Shown here piece by piece: positions 17,972-26,865 of a stretch of DNA of 64,000 nt; position 1 is the stretch's first letter; each line of letters opens with the position of its first letter. Below the pieces are notes generated by a model. The model saw only the letters and a list, made by a program, of their open reading frames with translations, made no database searches and had not been told where the DNA came from. The position numbers and the translations under genes are program-made. The stretch comes from Streptomyces seoulensis (GTDB lineage Bacteria; Actinomycetota; Actinomycetes; Streptomycetales; Streptomycetaceae), in the NCBI RefSeq assembly GCF_022846655.1, contig NZ_AP025667.1, positions 4,191,001-4,255,000 on the forward strand, given 5' to 3'.

Positions 17972-19186
17972 TCAGACGCGTTCGATGATCGTGGCGATGC
18001 CCATGCCACCGCCGACGCACAGGGTGGCCAGGCCGTAGCGCTTGTCCTGGCGCTCCAGTTCGTCCACGAGGGTGCCGAGGATCATCGCGCCGGTGGCGCC
18101 GAGGGGGTGGCCGAGCGCGATCGCGCCGCCGTTGACGTTGACCTTGTCCAGGGACAGGCCCATGTCCTTGACGAAGCGCAGGACGACGGCGGCGAACGCC
18201 TCGTTGATCTCGACCAGGTCGATGTCGTCGATGGTCAGCCCGGCCTTGGCGAGCGCCTTGCGGGTGGCGGGGGCGGGGCCGGTGAGCATGATGGTGGGCT
18301 CGGAGCCGGAGACGGCGGCGGAGACGATCCGGGCGCGCGGGGTGAGTCCGTACCGCTCCCCCACCTCGCGGGAGCCGATGGCGACCAGGGAGGCGCCGTC
18401 CACGATGCCGGAGGAGTTGCCCGCGTGGTGGACGTGGTCGATCTTCTCCACCCAGTGGTACTTCTGCAGCGCGACCGCGTCGAACCCGCCGAGTTCGCCG
18501 ATGTCGGCGAAGGACGGCTTGAGACCGGCGAGGGAGTCCGCGGTGGTGCCGGGGCGGGGGAACTCGTCGTGGTCGAGGACGGTGAGACCCGCGCGGTCCT
18601 TGACGGCGACCACCGAGCGGTCGAAGCGGCCTCCCTTGATCGCGTCGGCGGCGCGCTCCTGGGACAGGGCCGCGTACTCGTCGACGTCACGGCGGCTGAA
18701 GCCCTCGATGGTGGCGATGAGGTCGGCGCCGATGCCCTGGGGGACGAAGTTGGTGGCGAGGTTGGTCATCGGGTCGTTGAACCAGGCGCCGCCGTCCGAG
18801 GCCATGGGCACGCGGGACATCGACTCGACGCCGCCGGCCAGCACCAGGTCCTCCCAGCCGGAGCGGACCTTGGCGGCGGCCGTGTTGACGGCCTCGAGGC
18901 CCGAGGCGCAGAAGCGGTTCTCCTGTACGCCCGCCACGGTGTCCGGCAGGCCCGCGGCGACGGCGGCGATCCGGGCGATGTCGGAGCCCTGGTCGCCCAC
19001 GGGTCCGACGACGCCGAGCACGATGTCGTCGATGGCGGCGGGGTCCAGGCCGGGGAAGCGGGCGCGGATCTCGTGGATCAGGCCGACGACCAGGTCGATC
19101 GGCTTGGTGCCGTGCAGCGCCCCGTTGGCCTTGCCTCGGCCGCGCGGGGTGCGGATCGCGTCGTACACAAACGCTTCGGTGGTCAC
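17972..19186 (-). CDS. fadA: acetyl-CoA C-acyltransferase (thiolase)
   Basis: A 404-residue thiolase. The nucleophile is Cys93 in [12 protein letters not shown]; the catalytic His sits in [15 protein letters not shown] near residue 355 and the second Cys in TLCVGGGMG near 390. Length and motifs match degradative thiolases. It carries out the last beta-oxidation step, releasing acetyl-CoA from 3-ketoacyl-CoA made by the FadB-like enzyme encoded immediately downstream. Upstream, 34 bp away and on the same strand, is a CoA-transferase/racemase gene, so a three-gene operon is likely. Confidence 0.95.
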   Translation of the reverse strand: MTTEAFVYDAIRTPRGRGKANGALHGTKPIDLVVGLIHEIRARFPGLDPAAIDDIVLGVVGPVGDQGSDIARIAAVAAGLPDTVAGVQENRFCASGLEAVNTAAAKVRSGWEDLVLAGGVESMSRVPMASDGGAWFNDPMTNLATNFVPQGIGADLIATIEGFSRRDVDEYAALSQERAADAIKGGRFDRSVVAVKDRAGLTVLDHDEFPRPGTTADSLAGLKPSFADIGELGGFDAVALQKYHWVEKIDHVHHAGNSSGIVDGASLVAIGSREVGERYGLTPRARIVSAAVSGSEPTIMLTGPAPATRKALAKAGLTIDDIDLVEINEAFAAVVLRFVKDMGLSLDKVNVNGGAIALGHPLGATGAMILGTLVDELERQDKRYGLATLCVGGGMGIATIIERV

Positions 19187-19219
19187 TGGTGTGCCTTTCG
19201 GGAGGGTGGGGCGGGGCGG

Positions 19220-20347
19220 TCAGCCGGTGGCGTGCGGGAGGTCCCAGTCGCGGGCCACGTCGGCGGCGCCGGTGCCGGGCAGGGCGGGGCCGGTGCGGAC
19301 GCCGGTCGGGGTGGCGGAGAAGCGCGGGGCGGGGGCGGGCTGGACCAGCCCGTCGTGCTCGGTGAAGGTGGCGCGGGCGGCCAGGTGGGGGTGGTGCGGG
19401 GCCTCGCGCAGGCTCAGTACGGGGGCGACGCAGGCGTCGGTGCCCTCGAAGACGTCCGACCACTCGGCGCGGGTGGCGGACTTGAAGCGGGCGGCCACCC
19501 GCTCGCGCAGCTCGGGCCAGCGGGCCGGGTCGTGGTGGGCGTCGGCCAGGCCGTCGAGGTCGAGGAGGCGGAGGAACTCGGCGTAGAAGCGGGGTTCCAG
19601 GGCGCCGACCGCCATGTACCGGCCGTCGGCGGTCTCGTAGGTGCCGTAGTAGGGGCAGCCGCCGTCCAGGAGGTTGGCGGCCCGGCGGTCCTGCCAGGCG
19701 CCCGCGGCGAGCATGCCGTGGATCATGGCGGAGAGATGGGCGGTGCCGTCCACGATGGCGGCGTCCACGACCTGGCCGGTGCCGGTGGCGCGGGCGTGGT
19801 GCAGCGCGGCGAGGACGCCCACGACGAGATAGAGGGAGCCGCCCGCGTAGTCCCCGAGGAGGTTGGCGGGCAGGGCCGGGGGTTCGCCGGGGCGGCCGAT
19901 CATGCCGAGGGTGCCGGTGACGGCGATGTAGGAGGCGTCGTGTCCGGCGCGGTCGGCGAGCGGGCCGTCCTGGCCCCAGCCGGTCATCCGGCCGTAGACC
20001 AGGGCGGGGTTGCGGGCGTGGCAGTCGGCGGGACCGACGCCGAGGCGCTCGGCGACGCCGGGGCGGTAGCCCTCGATGAGGACGTCGGCGCGTTCGGCGA
20101 GGTCGAGCACGCGCGCGGGACCATCCGGGGCCTTGAGGTCGACCACGACGGAGCGCTTGTTGCGATTGGTCACGTCGCGGGCGGGGTCGATGCCGAGGCC
20201 GGGGCCGTCGGGGCGGTCCACCCGGACCACGTCGGCGCCCAGGTCGGCGAGCAGCATCGCGGCGAAGGGGCCGGGCCCGATCCCGGCCAGCTCCACCACC
20301 CGCACCCCGCTGAGCGGGCCCTGCCCCGGCGTCATTGCCGTCGTCAT
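19220..20347 (-). CDS. CaiB/BaiF (class III) CoA-transferase, alpha-methylacyl-CoA racemase-like
   Basis: A 375-residue class III CoA-transferase family protein. It opens with [35 protein letters not shown], carries [12 protein letters not shown] (CoA-binding region), a His in [11 protein letters not shown] and Asp in LLGDYAGG, the pair used as acid/base in alpha-methylacyl-CoA racemases. That subfamily epimerises 2-methyl-branched acyl-CoAs so they can enter beta-oxidation, which fits its place upstream of thiolase and FadB-like genes. Streptomyces membranes are rich in methyl-branched fatty acids, supporting the racemase reading over a generic transferase. Confidence 0.9.
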   Translation of the reverse strand: MTTAMTPGQGPLSGVRVVELAGIGPGPFAAMLLADLGADVVRVDRPDGPGLGIDPARDVTNRNKRSVVVDLKAPDGPARVLDLAERADVLIEGYRPGVAERLGVGPADCHARNPALVYGRMTGWGQDGPLADRAGHDASYIAVTGTLGMIGRPGEPPALPANLLGDYAGGSLYLVVGVLAALHHARATGTGQVVDAAIVDGTAHLSAMIHGMLAAGAWQDRRAANLLDGGCPYYGTYETADGRYMAVGALEPRFYAEFLRLLDLDGLADAHHDPARWPELRERVAARFKSATRAEWSDVFEGTDACVAPVLSLREAPHHPHLAARATFTEHDGLVQPAPAPRFSATPTGVRTGPALPGTGAADVARDWDLPHATG

Positions 20348-20578
20348 GCCGTCATGCCCCCAAGCGCGTATGACACGAACGATGTAACACCGGTGATGCT
20401 AGGAACCCCGTCCACCGGGCACAAGACCTGAACGAGCGAGCGCTTAGCGAAGTGCCCCGGTGCGCCCCGTTTCCCCGGCACGCGGCTCCGGGGCGCCCGC
20501 CGGGCCCCGCACCGTTCACGCTAGCCTCGGCCCCCGACAGTCGCGCGGGCTGCACGGGCCGCACGGTCAAGGAGTGTC

Positions 20579-21763
20579 ATGAGCAGGCTGAAATCGACGG
20601 ACCGTCCCTACGACATCGTGCTGTTCGGCGCCACCGGCTTCGTCGGCACGCTGACGGCGGAGTATCTCGCCGCGCACGCTCCCGAGGGCCTGCGCTGGGC
20701 CGTCGCGGGCCGGGACCCCGCCCGGCTGGAGGCGCTGCGCGAGCGGCTGCCAGGCGGCTCGGCCATCGGAGTGCTCCGGGCCGACGTGAGCGACCCCGCC
20801 ACCCTGCGGGCGCTCGCGGAGCAGGCTCGCGTGGTGGCCACGACCGTCGGCCCGTACATCAGCTACGGCGAGGAACTGGTCGCCGCCTGCGCCGACGCCG
20901 GTACGGACTACCTCGACCTCACCGGCGAGCCCGAGTTCGTGGACCTGATGTACGTACGCCACGACGCCCGCGCCCGCGAGACCGGCGCCCGGCTGGTGCA
21001 CGCCTGCGGTTTCGACTCCGTACCGCACGACCTGGGCGCCTATTTCACGGTGCGGCAGCTACCCGAGGGGGTGCCGCTGCGGGTGGACGGGTTCGTGTCG
21101 GTGGACGCGAGCTTCTCCGGGGGCACGCTCGCCTCGGCGCTGAACCAGTTCGCGCGTGCCGGGAGCATGTGGGCGGCGGCCCGCGACCGGGCCCGGCACG
21201 AGCCGCGCCTGATGGACCGCCGGGTCTCCGCGCCCACGGGGGCGCCCCGATTCGCCGGGGAGATCGGCGCCTGGGCGCTGCCGCTGGCCACCATCGACCC
21301 GCAGATCGTGCGCCGCTCAGCCAAGTCCCTGGACCGCTACGGCCCCGACTTCCGCTACCGCCATTACGCGGCGGTGAAGCACCTCCCGGTCGCGGCGGCC
21401 GGGGTGGCGGGCGTGGGCGTCCTCGCGCTGGCGGCCCAGCTCTCCCCCGTGCGCGCCTGGCTCTCCGGCCGGCTCCGGCCCGGCGAGGGCCCGAGCGCCG
21501 AGAAGCGCGCCCGGAGCTGGTTCCGCATCCGCTTCGTCGGCGAGGGCGGCGGCCGGCGCGTCTTCACCGAGGTCACGGGCGGCGACCCCGGCTACGGGGA
21601 GACCGCGAAGATGTTCGCGGAGGCGGCCCTGTCCCTGGCCACGGACGACCTCCCGGCCCGCTCCGGCCAGCTCACCCCGGCGACCGCGATGGGCGACGCC
21701 CTGCTGGCGCGACTCCAGGCCGCGGGGATCGGGTTCCGGGTGGTGGCGGAGCGGAGCGCCTAG
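20579..21763 (+). CDS. saccharopine dehydrogenase-like / trans-acting enoyl reductase family protein
   Basis: A 394-residue protein with an N-terminal Rossmann fold (IVLFGATGFVGTLTAEYLA, NAD(P)-binding GxxGxxG near residue 16) and the HACGFDSVPHDLGAY segment typical of the saccharopine-dehydrogenase-like family that includes mycobacterial trans-acting enoyl reductase. A hydrophobic stretch (VAAAGVAGVGVLALAAQL, about residues 268-285) suggests membrane association. The real substrate in Streptomyces is unknown, probably lipid-related. Its ATG follows AAGGAGTG. Its last four bases overlap the convergent endonuclease V gene. Confidence 0.88.
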   Translation: MSRLKSTDRPYDIVLFGATGFVGTLTAEYLAAHAPEGLRWAVAGRDPARLEALRERLPGGSAIGVLRADVSDPATLRALAEQARVVATTVGPYISYGEELVAACADAGTDYLDLTGEPEFVDLMYVRHDARARETGARLVHACGFDSVPHDLGAYFTVRQLPEGVPLRVDGFVSVDASFSGGTLASALNQFARAGSMWAAARDRARHEPRLMDRRVSAPTGAPRFAGEIGAWALPLATIDPQIVRRSAKSLDRYGPDFRYRHYAAVKHLPVAAAGVAGVGVLALAAQLSPVRAWLSGRLRPGEGPSAEKRARSWFRIRFVGEGGGRRVFTEVTGGDPGYGETAKMFAEAALSLATDDLPARSGQLTPATAMGDALLARLQAAGIGFRVVAERSA

Positions 21764-22464
21764 GCCCCCGCCGCCCGTCGCAGCGCCTCGCGGCACAGGG
21801 CGTCCGCTCTGCGGGTGGTCTCGGGGAGGCGGTAGCGGGGAGTCAGGGCGAGGGTGTGGGCGATCGCGTTGTCGAGCGTGATGCGGTGCCCCACCGAGAC
21901 GTACACCGGCTTCACCCCGGTCCGGGTGCGCAGGGCGACGCCCACCTCCTCGCCGTCGTCCGCGAGCAGCGGGGCGGTGCTCGCCCGTGCCGGGGCGGGG
22001 TCGGGGTGGGTGAAGGTGAAGGGGTTCTTGGCCACGCCCAGCGTGGGCAGGCCGGTCAGGACGCCCAGGTGGCTGGCGAGGCCGAAGCGGCGGGGGTGGG
22101 CGAGGCCGTAGCCGTCGCAGACGACCAGGCCGGGCGGGCAGGGCAGCGCATCCAGGGCCGCGCGCACGGCGGGCAGCTCGCGGAAGGCGAGCAGGCCGGG
22201 GACGTAGGGGAAGGCGACGCGGCCCACCGCCGTCGACTCCGCGACCGTCTCCAGGGTCGCCGCGTCCAGGACGACGGCCGCCGCCGCGACCAGGTCGCGT
22301 TCGTCGTCGTAGGCCACGTCGACGCCGGTGACGTGGCCGGTGCCGGGCGGCGGGCCCGTCTCGTCGCGGACGACGCGGCCGCGCAGCGCGTCCTGGACGG
22401 CGCGGGCCTCTTCCTCGGTGGTCGGCCAGTCGGCCGGAACCTGTGCGGAGATCATGGTGGCCAT
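21760..22464 (-). CDS. nfi: endonuclease V
   Basis: A 234-residue endonuclease V. Motifs seen: VTGVDVAYDD (metal-binding Asp), FPYVPGLLAFRELP (PYIP-type wedge region that separates the strands at the lesion), LVVCDGYGLAHPRRFGLASHLG (second acidic residue) and VGVAK-like LGVAKNPF. The enzyme nicks DNA or RNA 3' of deoxyinosine. The start ATG (MATMISAQ) lies 33 bp from the divergent YciI-like gene. Converges with the dehydrogenase-like gene with a 4-base overlap. Confidence 0.94.
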   Translation of the reverse strand: MATMISAQVPADWPTTEEEARAVQDALRGRVVRDETGPPPGTGHVTGVDVAYDDERDLVAAAAVVLDAATLETVAESTAVGRVAFPYVPGLLAFRELPAVRAALDALPCPPGLVVCDGYGLAHPRRFGLASHLGVLTGLPTLGVAKNPFTFTHPDPAPARASTAPLLADDGEEVGVALRTRTGVKPVYVSVGHRITLDNAIAHTLALTPRYRLPETTRRADALCREALRRAAGA

Positions 22465-22497
22465 GACCCTACGGGGCGCGGGGGTAGGCTCGCGATC

Positions 22498-22794
22498 ATG
22501 TTCGTACTGGAGCTGACGTACACCGCCCCGCTCGACGCCGTCGACGCCGCCCTGACCGCTCATGTGGCCTGGCTGGACGAGCAGTACGACAAGGGTCTCT
22601 TCCTGGCCTCCGGGCGGAAGAACCCCCGCGACGGCGGGGTCGTCCTAGCCGTCGCGGACAGCCGGGCGGAGATCGAGGCGGTCGTGGCCGAGGACCCGTT
22701 CGTCACGGCCGGGGTGTGCGAGTACCGCGTCACCGAGTTCACCGCCACGAAGACGGCGCCCGAGCTGGCGCGGCCCCGGCAGAGCGCGGGCTGA
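22498..22794 (+). CDS. YciI family protein
   Basis: A 98-residue single-domain protein of the YciI/dimeric alpha-beta barrel fold. It begins MFVLELTYTAPLDAVDAALTAHVAWLDEQYDKG, with the conserved His-containing helix, then FLASGRKNPRDGGVVLA and the closing DPFVTAGVCEYRVTEF. The fold is shared with muconolactone isomerase-like enzymes; the Asp-His pair is proposed to be catalytic, but no reaction is established here. It is divergent from nfi with only a 33-bp shared promoter region. A fairly typical housekeeping protein of unknown substrate. Confidence 0.9.
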   Translation: MFVLELTYTAPLDAVDAALTAHVAWLDEQYDKGLFLASGRKNPRDGGVVLAVADSRAEIEAVVAEDPFVTAGVCEYRVTEFTATKTAPELARPRQSAG

Positions 22795-22806
22795 GCCCGC
22801 TCCGGC

Positions 22807-23136
22807 TCACTTCTTCCTCTCCAGCGCGTGCCGGAGCTGCTCCTTGTTCATGTCGGAGCGGCCGTCGATGCCGCGCTGCTTCGCCTCGTTGTAGAGCTGG
22901 TCGTAGGTCGGACCCCGCGAGCCCTTCCCGGAACGCCGGCCGCCGCGCTCCCCGGACGACATGTCCTCGACGGAGCTGCGGCTGGCCGTCTTCGACTCCC
23001 CGGCGCGGGCGCGCTCCTTGTTGACCGTGCGCGCGGCGATCTCCTCCGCGCGGTCCTCGCTCGCGCCCTGCTCCAGCTCGCTGTCCTTGATGTGCTCGTA
23101 CTGCCGCTCGCGCTTGGGGCTGGAACCGGCTGGCAT
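22807..23136 (-). CDS. Rho-N/SAP-like small protein, often annotated plasmid stabilisation protein
   Basis: A 109-residue, very charged protein with GGAGGGAG seven bases before its ATG. The N-terminal two-thirds is disordered and rich in Lys, Glu, Arg and Ser (SSPKRERQYEHIKDSELEQGASEDRAEEIAARTVNKERA). The C-terminal ~40 residues (YDQLYNEAKQRGIDGRSDMNKEQLRHALE) form a Rho-N/SAP-like helix-extended-helix, expected to bind nucleic acid. Streptomyces relatives are commonly labelled plasmid stabilisation protein without functional support. It converges with the YciI gene 12 bp away. A role as a small nucleoid or stress protein is only a guess. Confidence 0.85.
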   Translation of the reverse strand: MPAGSSPKRERQYEHIKDSELEQGASEDRAEEIAARTVNKERARAGESKTASRSSVEDMSSGERGGRRSGKGSRGPTYDQLYNEAKQRGIDGRSDMNKEQLRHALERKK

Positions 23137-23344
23137 GGTCGCTCCCTCCGTCGCTCCACGGGGCCTCTCGCGCTGCCCGATAGCGCACCGAGTACCCGGA
23201 TTCGAGCCCGTTTCGCACCCCTCGACCGTGACCGAGGTCACTCCCGGACGGTGTGCACGGAACGAAGGCTTCCGTCGTCTCTCCCGGTGTCAGGCCGCAA
23301 CCCGCGCAGGAGCAGTGTCCAGCCGTCCCGAGGGAGCACAGGCT

Positions 23345-23761
23345 TTGTCCACCGTGATCGAGGCAATCGTGGAGGCGCGTCTCGTCGCCGCCGCGCCGCG
23401 CATGCCGAGCATTCCCGCCGCGCTGCACTACGACCGGCGCGACCCGTACGCCGTCCGGATGACCTTCCCGGCCCCGGCCACCCTGGCGGGCGTGGAGGTG
23501 TGCTGGACCTTCTCCCGCGAGCTGCTGTCCGCCGGGCTGCACGAGCCGCAGGGCGACGGGGACGTGCGCGTGCGGCCGTACGGCTACGACCGGACGGTGC
23601 TGGAGTTCCACGCGCCGGAGGGCACCGCGGTGGTGCATGTGCGCTCCGGGGAGATCCGGCGCTTCCTGCGGGCGGCCGGCGAGCTGGTGCCGGTGGGCCT
23701 CGAACACCTTCAGCTCGACCTGGACCAGGGGCTGGCCGAGCTGATGCGGGACGCCGGCTGA
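23345..23761 (+). CDS. SsgA-like sporulation/cell-division protein (probably SsgD)
   Basis: A 138-residue member of the SsgA-like protein family, found only in sporulating actinomycetes, where members guide septation, spore wall synthesis and peptidoglycan remodelling. The sequence shows the family core: VEARLVAAAPRMPSIPAALHYDRRDPYAVRMTF, then VCWTFSRELL and RVRPYGYDRTVLEFHAPEGTAVVHV. I chose the TTG start (product MSTVIEAIV) because AGGGAG lies eight bases upstream and family members begin MSTVIE; a GTG three codons on is the alternative. The neighbouring ABC-F gene and beta-oxidation genes recall the S. coelicolor ssgD surroundings, but that assignment rests on memory. Confidence 0.88.
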   Translation: MSTVIEAIVEARLVAAAPRMPSIPAALHYDRRDPYAVRMTFPAPATLAGVEVCWTFSRELLSAGLHEPQGDGDVRVRPYGYDRTVLEFHAPEGTAVVHVRSGEIRRFLRAAGELVPVGLEHLQLDLDQGLAELMRDAG

Positions 23762-23794
23762 CCCGCCCCGGTCGCGGGCCCGCCCCGCTCACGC

Positions 23795-23833
23795 ATTAAT
23801 CGCGTTGACAGGCTTCACAGCCGTTCGTAGCGT
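23795..23833 (+). promoter_or_regulatory. probable WblC-type promoter of the ABC-F gene
   Basis: A near-perfect vegetative promoter: TTGACA at 23805-23810, a 17-base spacer and TAGCGT at 23828-23833. Four bases before the -35 lies the AT-only hexamer ATTAAT (23795-23800). An AT-rich patch just upstream of -35 is the hallmark of WhiB7/WblC-activated antibiotic-response promoters, so I infer WblC control. The transcript would have a leader of about 225 bases. Confidence 0.75.
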
Positions 23834-23858
23834 GTACAGCGGTTCTGTTGCCGTCGAT

Positions 23859-24067
23859 AGGAGAAGGACGTTGCTCGTCTGAGGTCATGAGACATCGCGT
23901 TCACACCGGTGAGGTGTGCGTGGCGTTCGACCTCGGCGTACGAGCCGTCCCTCAGGCACAGGCCCTTTTTTTATCGGCCTCCCGTGCCTCAAGGCTTCCG
24001 GTTTCCGCCCCGCGGTGTCTCGTCAGCTCCCCGACCAGACCGCACCCCGGCAACCGTGAGGCCCCGT
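23859..24067 (+). promoter_or_regulatory. attenuator-like 5' leader of the ABC-F gene
   Basis: The leader holds, in order: a strong RBS (AGGAGAAGG, 23859-23867) serving a three-codon reading frame; a perfect hairpin CACACC/GGTGTG (23901-23918); a run of seven T at 23966-23972, exceptional in DNA this GC-rich and directly preceded by a GC-rich segment ending GGCACAGGCCC; and an alternative pairing in which AGGCAC and AGGCC before the T-run pair with GGCCT and GTGCCT after it, placing the T-run in a loop. Together this fits ribosome-mediated transcription attenuation, as known for several antibiotic-resistance ABC-F genes. Confidence 0.65.
23871..23882 (+). CDS. three-codon leader ORF (fMet-Leu-Val)
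   Basis: TTG CTC GTC TGA, with GGAG seven bases upstream of the TTG. It begins roughly 30 bases after the predicted transcription start and lies ahead of the hairpins and T-run. Minimal upstream reading frames of this kind let drug-stalled ribosomes alter leader folding. The peptide itself is too short to have a function other than stalling. Reality as a translated ORF is inferred from the RBS and context. Confidence 0.55.
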   Translation: MLV

Positions 24068-25693
24068 ATGTCATCACCCGCGACTTCTCTCTCCGCCACC
24101 TCCCTGACCTTCGCCTGGCCGGACGGCACGCCCGTCCTGGACGGCCTCGACATCTCCTTCGGCCCCGGCCGCACCGGCCTGGTCGGCGCCAACGGCTCGG
24201 GCAAATCGACCCTGCTCAAGCTGCTCTCCGGCAGCCTCACCCCCACCGACGGCACCATCAGGGTGTCCGGCGAGATCGGCCTGCTCCCGCAGAACGTCAC
24301 CCTCGACACCGCCCTGCGTGTCGAGGCGGCCCTCGGCATCGCCGCCAAGCGGGCCGCGCTGCACGCCATCGAGGCGGGCGACGTCCCGGAGGAGCACTTC
24401 GAGACCCTGGACGAGGACTGGGACGTCGAGGAGCGCGCCCTCGTCACCCTCGGTGAACTCGGCCTCGGCCACATCGGCCTGGACCGCACCGTCGGCGATG
24501 TCTCCGGCGGCGAGTCGGTGCTGCTCCGGCTGGCCGCGCTGCTGCTGCGCCGCCCCGACGTGCTGCTGCTGGACGAGCCCACCAACAACCTGGACCTGTA
24601 CGCCCGCCGCAGGCTGTACGCGGCCGTGGCGGGCTGGCCGGGCGTGCTCGTCGTGGTCAGCCACGACCGCGAGCTGCTGGACATGGTCGACCAGATCGCC
24701 GACCTGCGGGCCGGCGAGGTCGCCTGGTACGGCGGCAACTACTCCGCCTACGAGGAGGCCCTCGCCGTGGAACAGGAGGCCGCCGAGCGGACCGTGCGCG
24801 CGGCCGAGGCCGACGTGCGCAAGCAGCGCAGGGAACTGTCCGACGCCCAGATGAAGTTGGCCCGCCGCAAGCGGTACGGGCAGAAGATGTACGACTCCAA
24901 GCGCGAGCCGAAGATCGTGATGGGGGCCCGCAAGCGCGCGGCCCAGGAGTCGGCGGGCAAGCACCGCATCATGCACGAGGAGCGGCTCGCCGAGGCCAGG
25001 GAGCGCCTGGACGAGGCGGTGGAGGCGGTGAGGGACGACGACGAGATCCGCGTCGACCTGCCGTACACGGCCGTACCGCCGGGCAGGCAGGTGCTCACAC
25101 TGGAGAAGCTGGAGACGGTCCACGGGCCTCGCGTCGAGGGCCTGCTGGATCTGCGCGGCCCGGAGCGGATCGCGCTCGTCGGCCGCAACGGCTCCGGAAA
25201 GACGACGCTGTTGCGCACGATCGCCGGGGAGCTGGCTCCGGTCTCCGGGCTGGCCGAGGCACACGTGCCGCTGCGGTTCCTGCCCCAGCGGCTGGACGTG
25301 CTGGACGACGGGGCGACGGTCGCGGAGAACGTGGCCCGGTTCGCGCCGGGCGCCACCCCCAACCGCGTCCGGGCCCGGCTGGCCCGCTTCCTCTTCCGGG
25401 GCAAGCGTGCCGACCAGCAGGCGGGCACGCTCTCCGGCGGCGAGCGGTTCCGGGCGGCGCTGGCCGCGCTGCTGCTGGCCGAACCCGCCCCGCAGTTGCT
25501 GCTGCTGGACGAGCCGACCAACAACCTCGACATGGCGAGCGTGCACCAACTGACGTCGGCGCTGGAGTCGTACGAGGGCGCGCTGATCGTCGCCGGGCAC
25601 GATCTGCCGTTCCTGGACTCCATCGGGATCACCCGCTGGCTGCTGGTGGCCGACGGAGTACTGAGGGACGCGACACGGGAGGAGATCGGCTAG
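24068..25693 (+). CDS. ABC-F family ATPase, antibiotic-resistance (ribosome protection) type
   Basis: A 541-residue ABC-F protein with two cassettes and no membrane helices. Walker A motifs: GANGSGKST at residues 40-48 and GRNGSGKTT near 376. Signatures: VSGGES and LSGGER. Walker B: LLLDEPTNNLDLYARRRL and LLLDEPTNNLDMASVHQL. A long charged inter-domain linker (residues about 235-340) would reach the ribosomal P-site or peptidyl-transferase centre. The start ATG follows GTGAGG. The attenuator-like leader and WblC-like promoter make drug-inducible ribosome protection, as for other Streptomyces ARE ABC-F proteins, the most likely role; which antibiotic class is unknown. Confidence 0.9.
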   Translation: MSSPATSLSATSLTFAWPDGTPVLDGLDISFGPGRTGLVGANGSGKSTLLKLLSGSLTPTDGTIRVSGEIGLLPQNVTLDTALRVEAALGIAAKRAALHAIEAGDVPEEHFETLDEDWDVEERALVTLGELGLGHIGLDRTVGDVSGGESVLLRLAALLLRRPDVLLLDEPTNNLDLYARRRLYAAVAGWPGVLVVVSHDRELLDMVDQIADLRAGEVAWYGGNYSAYEEALAVEQEAAERTVRAAEADVRKQRRELSDAQMKLARRKRYGQKMYDSKREPKIVMGARKRAAQESAGKHRIMHEERLAEARERLDEAVEAVRDDDEIRVDLPYTAVPPGRQVLTLEKLETVHGPRVEGLLDLRGPERIALVGRNGSGKTTLLRTIAGELAPVSGLAEAHVPLRFLPQRLDVLDDGATVAENVARFAPGATPNRVRARLARFLFRGKRADQQAGTLSGGERFRAALAALLLAEPAPQLLLLDEPTNNLDMASVHQLTSALESYEGALIVAGHDLPFLDSIGITRWLLVADGVLRDATREEIG

Positions 25694-25740
25694 ACGGGGA
25701 GCGGTGGACCCGTCCGGTCCGCGGTCCTTACGCCGCCCTT

Positions 25741-25790
25741 AACCTACGGCTTCGTAACCTACGGACACGTAGGCTACGAAGCCGTAGGTT
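25741..25790. promoter_or_regulatory. 50-bp palindromic operator upstream of the desaturase
   Basis: The 16 bases AACCTACGGCTTCGTA (25741-25756) are repeated exactly in inverse at 25775-25790; inside these, CCTACG and CGTAGG (25758-25763, 25768-25773) form a second inverted repeat around a 4-base centre. The half-sites TACGGCTTCGTA and TACGAAGCCGTA are themselves palindromic. This nested symmetry is what a TetR-type regulator binding as two dimers would need. There is no T-run after it. It lies 75 bases before the desaturase start. Confidence 0.8.
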
Positions 25791-25865
25791 CAAGACACCG
25801 TCCGTCGGGTCGTATGTCACCGAACCTCCCTTTTTTCTCTGCTCGGCCGTTTTCTGGAGTTCCCC

Positions 25866-26840
25866 TTGACGATCACCTCCCCTCACCTCGGCAGCCCGTC
25901 CGCCTGGACCGACGCGCGACTGCTGTTCGCGCTGGAAGAGGTGGTCGAGCAGGAGCTGAACCGGCACCTGAAGGTCGCCAAGGACTGGATGCCGCACGAG
26001 TACGTGCCGTGGAGCGACGGCCGTAACTTCCCCGGCCTCTTCGAGGACGGCGAGGCGTGGGGCAAGGAGCAGTCGAAGGTCACCGAGATCGGCCGGGTCG
26101 CGCTGGTCGTCAACCTGCTGACCGAGGACAACCTCCCGAGCTACCACCACGAGATCGCCTCGCTCTTCGGCCGCGACGGCGCCTGGGGCACCTGGGTGCA
26201 CCGCTGGACCGCCGAGGAGGGCCGGCACGGCATCGTGATGCGTGACTACCTTCTCGCCTCCCGCGCCGTGGACCCGGACGAGCTGGAGCGGTTCCGCATG
26301 TCGCACATGAGCGAGGGCTTCGAGTCCGACAACCGGCACTCGATGCTGCACTCGATCGCCTACGTCGCCTTCCAGGAGCTGGCGACCCGGATCTCGCACC
26401 GCAACACCGGCCACCAGTCCGGCGACCCGGTCTGCGACCGCATGCTGGCCCGCATCGCCACCGACGAGAACCTGCACATGGTCTTCTACCGGAACCTGCT
26501 GCGGTCCGCGTTCGAGCTGGCACCCGACCTGACCATGCAGGCGGTCCGCGATGTCGTGGTCGACTTCCGCATGCCCGGCCACGGCATCCCCGGCTTCGAG
26601 CGGGCCGCCGCGCAGATGGCCATAGGAGAGGTCTACAACCTGCGCATCCACCACGACGACGTGCTCCAGCCGGTGCTGCGCTTCCTGAAGGTCATGGAGA
26701 TCGACGGCCTGGGTCCGGAGGGTCTGCGGGCCCAGGAGGAGCTGGGCGTGTACATGGGCGGACTGGACTCGGAGGCCGCCAAGTTCGACGAGCGCCTCGC
26801 GGCGCGCAAGGCGCGGATGGCGGCGCGGGCGGCGGGCTGA
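25866..26840 (+). CDS. acyl-ACP desaturase (ferritin-like diiron family)
   Basis: A 324-residue soluble acyl-ACP desaturase. Diiron ligands appear in order: Glu in LLTEDNLPSYHHEI, the EEGRHG motif (Glu and His) near residue 118, Glu in AFQELATRISH, and DENLHMVFY near 200. The enzyme inserts a cis double bond into a saturated acyl chain on ACP, using O2 and reduced ferredoxin, and so sets membrane fluidity. The TTG start is supported by GGAG six bases upstream. The palindrome just upstream probably mediates lipid-responsive repression. Confidence 0.93.
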   Translation: MTITSPHLGSPSAWTDARLLFALEEVVEQELNRHLKVAKDWMPHEYVPWSDGRNFPGLFEDGEAWGKEQSKVTEIGRVALVVNLLTEDNLPSYHHEIASLFGRDGAWGTWVHRWTAEEGRHGIVMRDYLLASRAVDPDELERFRMSHMSEGFESDNRHSMLHSIAYVAFQELATRISHRNTGHQSGDPVCDRMLARIATDENLHMVFYRNLLRSAFELAPDLTMQAVRDVVVDFRMPGHGIPGFERAAAQMAIGEVYNLRIHHDDVLQPVLRFLKVMEIDGLGPEGLRAQEELGVYMGGLDSEAAKFDERLAARKARMAARAAG

Positions 26841-26865
26841 CGCCGACGGCCCCGCGGCCCGCCGC

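Noticed and set aside
18107..20431. A 774-codon plus-strand frame across thiolase and CoA-transferase
   Set aside because: Gly/Val/Asp-rich antisense shadow; the minus-strand genes have clear catalytic motifs.
25741..25790. The palindrome as a terminator of the ABC-F gene
   Set aside because: No T-run, internal nested symmetry and a position 75 bases before the desaturase start fit an operator better; terminator function is not excluded.
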